From: Chloroflexota bacterium
GTDB taxonomy: Bacteria > Chloroflexota > Dehalococcoidia > UBA2979
Reading direction: 5' to 3'
DNA length: 6,437 nucleotides
Assembly: GCA_027592975.1 (NCBI GenBank)
Contig: JAQCJS010000064.1
Location: 1-6,437 of the forward strand
Shown: piece after piece, positions 1 to 5,402 of the stretch
Layout: each line of letters starts with the position of its first letter
How positions within the stretch are numbered: position 1 is the stretch's first letter
The notes under the pieces: generated by a model
Seen by the model: only the letters and a program-made list of their open reading frames with translations
Database searches by the model: none
Told to the model about the DNA's origin: nothing
Program-made: the position numbers and the translations under genes

Positions 1-440
1 TAGGCGAAGCGCGCGTTGCCGGAGCGGGCGGCTAGGCCCTCCGCGGTGGCGTCGTTCAGGCCGAGGTTGAGGATCGTGTCCATCATGCCGGGCATGGAGA
101 CGCGCGCGCCCGAGCGGACGGACAGGAGCAGCGGGTTGGACGGGTCGCCGAACTTCGTGCCGACGCGCTCCTCGACCAGCTTCAGGTTGGCATCCACCTG
201 CGCGGCCAGGCCGTCCGGGAACTTCCGGCCGAGCGCGTAGAAGGCGTTGCACACCTCGGTCGTGATGGTGAAGCCGGGCGGGACGCGGATGCCGAGGCTG
301 CTCATCTCGGCGAGGCCCGCGCCCTTGCCGCCCAGCAGGTCGCGCAGCGCCCGGGAGTTGTGACCACCGCCGTCGCCGAAGAAGTGAACCATGCCGTCAG
401 TGAACGGCTGGCCGGCTGCGGTCTTCGAGGCTGTGGTCAT
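1..440 (-). CDS. ppdK: Pyruvate, phosphate dikinase, N-terminal part (cut by window edge)
   Basis: PPDK interconverts pyruvate, ATP and phosphate with phosphoenolpyruvate, AMP and pyrophosphate in the cytoplasm, at the glycolysis/gluconeogenesis branch. The minus strand reads from an ATG at 440-438 for 146 codons plus two bases with no stop; the carboxyl end lies outside the window. Visible hallmarks of the ATP-grasp nucleotide-binding domain are [12 protein letters not shown] (residues 35-46), [12 protein letters not shown] (53-64), FGDP (97-100) and [16 protein letters not shown] (107-122), then LNLGLND. Lys39 and Arg109 appear to match the ATP-site Lys22 and Arg92 of the Clostridium symbiosum enzyme, with the same offset of 17. 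The first 17 or so residues are therefore an extra N-terminal extension. A Shine-Dalgarno GGAAGG (minus strand, 452-447) lies 6 nt before the ATG and supports this start. The gene diverges from dgt. The family call is firm; only about a sixth of the protein is visible. Confidence 0.95.
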   Translation of the reverse strand, partial: MTTASKTAAGQPFTDGMVHFFGDGGGHNSRALRDLLGGKGAGLAEMSSLGIRVPPGFTITTEVCNAFYALGRKFPDGLAAQVDANLKLVEERVGTKFGDPSNPLLLSVRSGARVSMPGMMDTILNLGLNDATAEGLAARSGNARFA

Positions 441-686
441 GGCGTACCTTCCATTCCGGGGCCAAAGCCGCAGCCGTCGGCGTCCTGCAACGCCGATCGG
501 TGACCAGCCTGGCCGTGGGGAACTCGCGCACGCTCCCCGCAGGGGACCCCCCGCCCGCGGGTGCGCCAACCGCGCAAGTATACGAGCGATTTCCGTTCTG
601 CCCCAGCCGCCCACCTATCGACCCCGTTGCACCGGCTGTCCGCGCGCCCGGTGGCCCGCCGCCGCACGAGGGCGCACACTGGGCGT
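441..686. promoter_or_regulatory. Divergent intergenic region between ppdK and dgt
   Basis: This 246-bp stretch should hold the promoters for both divergent genes. It is GC-rich apart from a short AT-richer patch at about 576-600. The best -10-like hexamer is TATACT on the minus strand (582-577), which would give ppdK a leader of roughly 130 nt; the plus strand of the same patch reads TATACG (579-584). Neither has a good -35 at 16-18 bp, so both are weak candidates. Two small inverted repeats lie in the presumed ppdK leader: 478-495 (6-bp arms CGGCGT/ACGCCG, 6-nt loop) and 534-546 (TCCCC/GGGGA, 3-nt loop). Open reading frames that cross the region look like shadows of GC-rich DNA. Confidence 0.3.
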
Positions 687-1727
687 ATGGCCATGGCCCT
701 CCGAGACCAGCTTGCCCGCTTCCGTGCCCCCCTTGAGGCGCATGAGGCCGCCCTCTCGCCTCTGGCCGCTCGCGAGGCCACCTCGGCCGGACGGTCGCGC
801 CCGGAGGAGCCGGACACGCTTCGGCTGGCCTTCCAGGTGGATCGCGACCGCATCATCCACACGCGTGCCTTCCGCCGCCTGAAGCACAAGACCCAGGTCT
901 TCGTCCATCCGGACTCCGACCACGTGGTCACCCGCATGACCCACACGATCGAGGTGCAGCAGGTCGCTCGCACGATCGCGCGGGCGCTCAACCTGAACGA
1001 GGACCTGACCGAGGCGATCGCGTGGGGACACGACCTTGGTCACACCCCGTTCGGACATGCAGGCGAGGAGACGCTGGCCGCGCTGCTGCCGGAGGGGTTC
1101 CGCCACAACGAGCAGTCCCTGCGGATCGTGGAGTTCCTCGAGCACGGCGGGCGCGGCCTGAACCTGACGACGGAGACGCGCGAGGGCATCCTGAAGCACT
1201 CCAAGACCCGGGAGTCCGTCGCGGCGGAGGCGTGGGGCTTCTCCAGCACGCTGGAGGGGCAGATCGTGAAACTCGCCGACTCCATCGCTTACCTCAACCA
1301 CGACATCCAGGACGCGATCCGCGCCGGCCTCGTCTCCGAGGCTGTGCTGCCAAAGCAGGTGCACGAGGTCCTGGGCGATTCGCACTCCCGGCGCATCGAG
1401 ACGCTGGTGACGGACTGCGTGCTCGCCTCCGCGGAGACGTTCGAGACCAACCGCCCGACGATCCAGCTCGGTGAGCGCGTGCTGGAGGCGACGGACACCC
1501 TGCGCGAGTTCATGTTCCAGCGCGTCTACCTGGACGAGTCCACGCTCCGCGAGGCGCGCCGCGGGCAGGAGGTGGTGGAGGCCCTGTTCCACTACTACCT
1601 CGCCCACCCGGAGCGGATCCCCGGCTTCTCCCTGGCGGACGACCCGGCGTGGCGGCGCGCCGCGGACGGCTACGCGCTGAAGCGCGCGCGCGCCCTCGGA
1701 CTGGTCGCCGGGCCGGCGGTCGGTTGA
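687..1727 (+). CDS. dgt: dGTPase-like HD-domain triphosphohydrolase (type 2 subfamily)
   Basis: Predicted 346-residue cytoplasmic HD-superfamily hydrolase. Family members cleave a dNTP, classically dGTP, to the deoxynucleoside and triphosphate, so this gene probably helps control the dNTP pool; substrate preference cannot be read from sequence. Seen here: DRDRIIHTRAFRRLKHKTQVF (52-72, in two conserved blocks), the first HD histidine in MTHTIEV (His86), the HD pair in GHDLGHTPFGHAGEE (His115-Asp116), HNEQSLRIVE (140-149), GILKHSKTR (167-175) and the last metal-ligand aspartate in KLADSIAYLNHDIQDAIRAG (Asp198). Family members usually read ADRIAY where this one has ADSIAY. The start is ATG 687; a GAGGG at 668-672 is 14 nt away, which is long, and ATG 693 two codons later is the alternative. 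The protein ends with a low-complexity Ala/Gly/Arg tail. Gene order dgt-dnaG-rpoD is common in Firmicutes, which fits the genes downstream. Confidence 0.92.
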   Translation: MAMALRDQLARFRAPLEAHEAALSPLAAREATSAGRSRPEEPDTLRLAFQVDRDRIIHTRAFRRLKHKTQVFVHPDSDHVVTRMTHTIEVQQVARTIARALNLNEDLTEAIAWGHDLGHTPFGHAGEETLAALLPEGFRHNEQSLRIVEFLEHGGRGLNLTTETREGILKHSKTRESVAAEAWGFSSTLEGQIVKLADSIAYLNHDIQDAIRAGLVSEAVLPKQVHEVLGDSHSRRIETLVTDCVLASAETFETNRPTIQLGERVLEATDTLREFMFQRVYLDESTLREARRGQEVVEALFHYYLAHPERIPGFSLADDPAWRRAADGYALKRARALGLVAGPAVG

Positions 1728-1734
1728 ACCGCCC

Positions 1735-1774
1735 GGGGGCAGACGTGAGCACGCTCGTCGCGCAGAATGCCCCC
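1735..1774 (+). repeat. Stem-loop just downstream of dgt
   Basis: Perfect 7-bp inverted repeat, GGGGGCA at 1735-1741 and TGCCCCC at 1768-1774, enclosing 26 nt that contain a second 4-bp pairing (GACG 1742-1745 with CGTC 1756-1759). It begins 7 nt after the dgt stop codon. There is no T-tract after it, so it is not a standard intrinsic terminator. It could be a 3' end-stabilising or attenuating hairpin between dgt and the next gene, or chance in GC-rich DNA. Confidence 0.35.
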
Positions 1775-1827
1775 ATGAGATTGACGACCGCTCAGGCATC
1801 GAGGACGGCGGACGGGCTGGCCCGCCC

Positions 1828-1831
1828 GGAG
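1828..1831 (+). promoter_or_regulatory. Shine-Dalgarno site that selects the GTG start at 1840
   Basis: GGAG lies 8 nt before the GTG at 1840-1842. It supports the GTG start over the internal in-frame ATG at codon 16 (1885), which would fall inside the start of the membrane helix and lose the basic residues in front of it. Confidence 0.6.
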
Positions 1832-1839
1832 TTCTGCGC

Positions 1840-2886
1840 GTGATCGACCCATCCCCCGGCACCGACCGGCGCGTGTTCCGGATCATGGGGGTGGTGATCG
1901 CTGTGGTGGTGATCGTGACGGTCACGGCGACCGCAGCAGTTCTGCTGGCGCGGCGCAGCGGCGTGGACCCGCTCCCCGCCGGCAGCAGCAGCACTCCCGC
2001 CTCGATCGCCGTCTCGCTGCGCCGGGCTGTAGAACTGCGTGTCGGCCCCGCGCCCGATACGGCGATCGTCACCCGGCTCCCTGCGGGAACCAGCGTCAAT
2101 GCGCTCGGCCGCTCCGTGGACGCCAGCTGGCTGGTGGTGAGCCCCACCAGCGCGACCGATGTCGTCGGCTGGGTGCCGGCCGACGCGGTGGAGGGCATCC
2201 GCGACGCCAGCCGCCTGGTGGTGATCGCGGACGCGCGCAACGGAGGCCCCCCCACGCCCACGGCCGCACAGCGCCCGCCGGACCTGCCCGACCTGCGCAT
2301 CGAGGCTGCCGCCAGTCGCAGCAACCGGCTGGTCGCCGCCGTGGTGAACGACGGGCCCGGCGATCTGCCCACGCCGATCCTGATCGGCGTGAACGACGGC
2401 GCCCCGGTGCTCATCGACACGAAGGCGGGCGAGCCGCTGCGGGCGAAGGAGCGCGTGGAGGTGGTCGTCCCGAGCGAGTACGTCCAGCGGCGCGCCCGCA
2501 TCACGCTCCGCGTGCAGACGGAACCGGCCGAGCGCGAGGCGAAGACCGACAACAACAGCTGGACGGGGATCATCGAGCCGGACCAGCCGAATAACCTGGG
2601 CATCACGCAGGCGTTCGCTGCGGGGGACGACCAGCACCTGGTCGTGACCGTGCGGAACGACAGCCCGATCCCGGTGCGCGGGACGCTGACCCTCACCGTG
2701 CGCGAGCCGCTGCCCAGCACCACGCTCCTCGGCCGGGACTCGCGCGAAGTGACGATCGAGGCAGGCAAGACCCTGGACATCCCACTTCCCGACCTGAAGC
2801 GGGTCGACCTGACCCGCATCTCCGTGCGCCTCTCCACTGACGCCATCCACGACGACGTCCTCGCGGACGACATCTACCCGCGCTAG
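1840..2886 (+). CDS. Membrane-anchored protein with SH3-like and CARDB-like domains, function unknown
   Basis: 348 residues. A short N-terminus with Arg10, Arg11 and Arg14 is followed by one hydrophobic helix at about 15-37 rich in Val/Ala/Ile, then RRSG. This indicates a single-pass signal anchor with the bulk of the protein outside the membrane. A Ser/Gly/Pro linker (about 44-55) leads to an SH3b-like module (about 56-119: LRVGP near its start, GWVPADAV at 110-117), a fold often used to bind cell wall or ligands. A Pro-rich linker (136-150) precedes a CARDB-like beta-sandwich (about 151-245; VVNDGPGD at 168-175, closing TDNNSW at 236-241). A second, weaker beta-rich repeat covers about 253-345 (VTVRNDSPIPVRG). 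CARDB modules are Ig-like domains of surface proteins. No catalytic motif is seen. Start is GTG with a good Shine-Dalgarno site. The next gene begins 14 nt after its stop, so the two are probably cotranscribed. Domain names come from pattern recognition; a structural or sensing role at the envelope is inference. Confidence 0.7.
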   Translation: MIDPSPGTDRRVFRIMGVVIAVVVIVTVTATAAVLLARRSGVDPLPAGSSSTPASIAVSLRRAVELRVGPAPDTAIVTRLPAGTSVNALGRSVDASWLVVSPTSATDVVGWVPADAVEGIRDASRLVVIADARNGGPPTPTAAQRPPDLPDLRIEAAASRSNRLVAAVVNDGPGDLPTPILIGVNDGAPVLIDTKAGEPLRAKERVEVVVPSEYVQRRARITLRVQTEPAEREAKTDNNSWTGIIEPDQPNNLGITQAFAAGDDQHLVVTVRNDSPIPVRGTLTLTVREPLPSTTLLGRDSREVTIEAGKTLDIPLPDLKRVDLTRISVRLSTDAIHDDVLADDIYPR

Positions 2887-2900
2887 CCGAGGGGGGCACG

Positions 2901-3320
2901 ATGCTCGACGCCGCGCTCCGCGAAGCCCTCCGCACCCGCCTGGCGGAGTCGCGGGCGACTCTCCTCGCCGCGCTGGAGGGGCTCACCGAGCACGACTTCA
3001 GCGCCGACCTCGGTGGTGGGCAGACGGTGGTGCAGGCGCTGGCCGCGCTCGCCGAGACCGAGCGGCGCGACAACGCCGAGGTGCGGGGCGAGACGCCGGT
3101 GCCGCCGGCACCCGGGCGACCGCTGCCGCCGCAGGTCGTCCACGCCCTCGCCGGGGCAAGCTACCGCAGCCGGCGCTACCTCGAGGACGAGGCGGCGGAC
3201 ACCTCCTCGGCGAAGGCGCTGGTGGACGGCATCGTCGAGCGCGAGGCGAGCCTGGCGGAGCGGATCCGCAGCCGCCCACCGACCCCGTCGCCACCGATCT
3301 TCCCCATGGCACCGCGCTAG
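2901..3320 (+). CDS. Small alpha-helical protein, possibly DinB-like bundle, function unknown
   Basis: 139 residues with no signal peptide or membrane segment. Residues 1-60 are strongly helical with heptad-like Leu/Ala spacing (LREALRTRLAESRATLLAAL; LTEHDF at 28-33; TVVQALAALAETERR at 42-56). A Pro-rich turn (66-77) follows, then helices at about 78-125 and a Pro-rich tail (PPTPSPPIFPMAPR). The pattern recalls DinB/maleylpyruvate-isomerase type four-helix bundles, but only two histidines are present (His31, His81), so a metal-binding triad of that family cannot be confirmed. A strong Shine-Dalgarno (AGGGGGG, 2890-2896, 4 nt from the ATG) and the 14-nt gap to the upstream gene mark it as the second gene of a pair. 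Codon use matches its neighbours. The reading frame is well supported; the family is a guess. Confidence 0.6.
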   Translation: MLDAALREALRTRLAESRATLLAALEGLTEHDFSADLGGGQTVVQALAALAETERRDNAEVRGETPVPPAPGRPLPPQVVHALAGASYRSRRYLEDEAADTSSAKALVDGIVEREASLAERIRSRPPTPSPPIFPMAPR

Positions 3321-3434
3321 CGAGGCCTCGCGGGCCGTCTCCGTACCGACGCGTGGGTGGAAATCCCGGAAAAGTCCATCCATGGACGCCGTTTTCGCGT
3401 AACCAATGGGGGACGGCGGTGTCTAACTCAATAG
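3321..3434 (+). promoter_or_regulatory. Intergenic region upstream of dnaG with inverted repeats
   Basis: 114 bp between the small helical-protein gene and dnaG. It holds a 12-bp perfect palindrome GCGAGGCCTCGC (3320-3331) starting at the last base of the upstream stop, an inverted repeat GTCCAT/ATGGAC (3374-3379 and 3382-3387), and a longer-range pairing CGCCGT (3387-3392) with ACGGCG (3413-3418). An AT-richer run lies at 3391-3406 and again at 3422-3434. No convincing -35/-10 pair or T-tract terminator was found, so a dnaG promoter or operator here is possible but unproven. Confidence 0.3.
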
Positions 3435-5378
3435 ATGAGCACGATTGATGACGTGAAGGCCCGTCTCGACATCGTCGAGACCGTACGCGCGTACGCGCCC
3501 GACCTGAAGAAGGCGGGGCGGACGTGGAAGGCGCGTTGCCCGTTCCACTCTGAGAAGACGCCCTCCTTCAACGTCGACCCGGAGCGCGGGACGTGGCACT
3601 GCTTCGGCGCGTGCTCCACCGGCGGCGACGTGATCGAGTTCGTCCGCCGCAAGGAGGGCCTGGACTTCAAGGAGGCGCTCCGCCTCTGCGCCGAGCGCGC
3701 GGGAGTCGAACTGCGCCCGCCCAGCCCCCGGGAGGCCGAGGAGCGGGAGCAGCACGCCCGTCTCCTCGCCGCGAACGAGGCGGCGGCGGTGTTCTTCCAG
3801 GCCGCGTTCGCCGGCCCGGACGGCGCAGACGCCCGGGAGTACGCGACGCGACGCGGACTGGACGACGCGACCATTGCCACGTGGCAGCTTGGCTACGCCC
3901 CTGCCGGATGGAACGGGCTGGCGGATCACCTGCTGGCGCGCGGCTTCACGGCCGCCGACCTCGTGGAGGCCGGTCTCGCGCTCGAAGGCGACTCTGCCTC
4001 CTCGGGAACCGGCTCCCGCCGGGGGGGCCTCTACGACCGCTTCCGCGACCGGCTGATCTTCCCGACTCGGGACGCGCGCCGCCGCCTGATCGGCTTCGGC
4101 GCGCGTGCGATGCGCCCGGACGACGAGCCGAAGTACCTGAACACGCCGCAGACCCCGCTCTTCAACAAGAGCGGGAACCTGTACGGCCTGGATCGCGCCG
4201 CGGAGCCAATCCGCCGCGCCGACCAGGCGGTCGTGGTCGAGGGCTACATGGACGTGATCGCCGCGCACCAGTTCGGCATCGACAACGTGGTCGCCTCCAA
4301 CGGCACGTCGATCACCGAGAAGCAGATGACGCTGCTCAAGCGCTACACGCAGAACGTCGTGCTCGCGCTGGACGCGGACAACGCCGGCTCGGAGGCTGCC
4401 CTGCGCGGCGTGGAGGTGGCGGCGGGGGTGGCCGATCACACCACAGTAGCGACGATCGACTGGCGCGGGCTGGTGACTTACCAGGACGTGCTGCAGGCCG
4501 ACATCCGCGTCACCTCGCTCCCCGCCGGCGACGACCCGGACTCGCTGGTCCGACGCGACCCGGAGGCGCTGCGCGCGCTGATCCGCGAGGCACTCCCGGT
4601 CACCGATCACCTGTTCGCCGCGGTCACGAAGGCGACGGACGCCGCCGACCCACGCTCCCGCTCCCGCGCAGTGGAGGCGCTCCTCCCCACCATCGCGGCG
4701 ATGGCGGATCCGGTGGTACGCGCACATTATGTCCAGAGACTCGCCCGCATCGGGCAGGTGGACGAGCGCACCGTGCTGACACTGCTGGCGCAACGCTCTC
4801 GGGAGTCGGCGGGCGGGCGGCCGCGGCCGGTCGCGACGCCACGCGAGGTGGCCGCGGCAAAGAAGCAGCCCGCCGCCCCGCCGGACGGCGAGACGCAGTT
4901 GCTGCAACTTCTTCTTCGCGAGCCGACGGCGCGAGGAGCCGGGCTCCAGTTAGACGCTGCCATTTTCGAGGATTCCGTGAACCGTGCACTGTTCGAGGCA
5001 TGGCGGTCAGATTCTGATCTGGAGGAACGCCGGGACGAGTTGCTCGATGCCATACGCGAGCGAGTCGACGAGATCGCTGCACTTCGATTCGTCGAATTGC
5101 CAGCGGGACATCCCCCGAAGGCTGTCGAGTCTATTAGCCGCAATCTGCGTTTGGGGCGGGCAAAAGCGCGCTCGCGGGAGGCGATGAACGTCTCTTCGCG
5201 CGAAACAGATGGATTACGCCGGGCTGGACAGATCACTGCGGAGGTAGCGGCGAGGATTGTTCTCCGTGGTGCCTTGCCCGGAGAACTAACGAGCGACGCG
5301 GTCGAGACATCCGCCGCATTCGTGGACATGACGAAGAGAGCGCGGGAACTGTTGGCAGAAGCCGAGAAGCAGTCCTGA
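3435..5378 (+). CDS. dnaG: DNA primase DnaG
   Basis: 647-residue primase that makes RNA primers for Okazaki fragments at the replication fork with the DnaB helicase. The N-terminal CHC2 zinc-binding domain shows MSTIDDVKARLDIVE, then CPFHSEKTPSF (Cys35, His38) and WHCFGACSTGGD (Cys56, Cys60); the last cysteine pair is spaced C-x3-C instead of the usual C-x2-C. The catalytic core has RFRDRLIFPTRD (202-213), GFGAR (220-224) and KYLNTPQTPLFNKSGNLYGL (233-252). The Toprim site has EGYMDV (Glu269) and LDADNAG (Asp313, Asp315). A charged, Ala/Pro-rich linker (about 450-484) leads to a helical C-terminal domain (about 485-647) in the place of the helicase-binding domain. Length is in the usual 580-650 range. 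The ATG directly follows an in-frame TAG, so it is the earliest start and it matches the family N-terminus, yet no Shine-Dalgarno lies at normal spacing. From about 4948 to the stop, GC and codon bias fall clearly. The stop is 24 nt before sigA. Confidence 0.98.
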   Translation: MSTIDDVKARLDIVETVRAYAPDLKKAGRTWKARCPFHSEKTPSFNVDPERGTWHCFGACSTGGDVIEFVRRKEGLDFKEALRLCAERAGVELRPPSPREAEEREQHARLLAANEAAAVFFQAAFAGPDGADAREYATRRGLDDATIATWQLGYAPAGWNGLADHLLARGFTAADLVEAGLALEGDSASSGTGSRRGGLYDRFRDRLIFPTRDARRRLIGFGARAMRPDDEPKYLNTPQTPLFNKSGNLYGLDRAAEPIRRADQAVVVEGYMDVIAAHQFGIDNVVASNGTSITEKQMTLLKRYTQNVVLALDADNAGSEAALRGVEVAAGVADHTTVATIDWRGLVTYQDVLQADIRVTSLPAGDDPDSLVRRDPEALRALIREALPVTDHLFAAVTKATDAADPRSRSRAVEALLPTIAAMADPVVRAHYVQRLARIGQVDERTVLTLLAQRSRESAGGRPRPVATPREVAAAKKQPAAPPDGETQLLQLLLREPTARGAGLQLDAAIFEDSVNRALFEAWRSDSDLEERRDELLDAIRERVDEIAALRFVELPAGHPPKAVESISRNLRLGRAKARSREAMNVSSRETDGLRRAGQITAEVAARIVLRGALPGELTSDAVETSAAFVDMTKRARELLAEAEKQS

Positions 5379-5402
5379 CGACTCGGGTGAGAGGGGAATC
5401 GC

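Noticed and set aside
561..686. Possible N-terminal extension of dgt by 42 codons
   Set aside because: The extension is Arg/Pro/Ala-rich, unlike the family N-terminus, which begins near LRDQL; the ATG at 687 gives the expected length.
391..882. Plus-strand open frame crossing the divergent intergenic region
   Set aside because: It overlaps the ppdK start and runs out of frame through the conserved part of dgt; composition is that of a shadow frame.
1792..2850. Minus-strand open frame of 352 codons with a His/Asp-rich stretch
   Set aside because: The HDHHH-type run is the complement of the Val-rich membrane helix of the plus-strand gene and not a metal-binding motif; the gene on the plus strand has a Shine-Dalgarno site and domains.
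615..2873. Very long minus-strand open frame (752 codons) opposite dgt and the SH3/CARDB gene
   Set aside because: It is antisense to two well-supported genes, is rich in Arg/Ser/Ala as expected for a shadow of GC-rich codons, and shows no recognised domain.
3320..3331. 12-bp palindrome GCGAGGCCTCGC as an intrinsic terminator
   Set aside because: It has no loop spacing and no following T-tract; it may be chance in GC-rich DNA.
3423..4907. Minus-strand open frame of 494 codons opposite dnaG
   Set aside because: It is the complement of conserved primase sequence and its translation is low-complexity Arg/Gly/Val/Leu with no family motifs.
5352..5380. TTGGCA at 5352-5357 as a -35 box for sigA
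   Set aside because: No -10-like hexamer lies 16-18 bp downstream.
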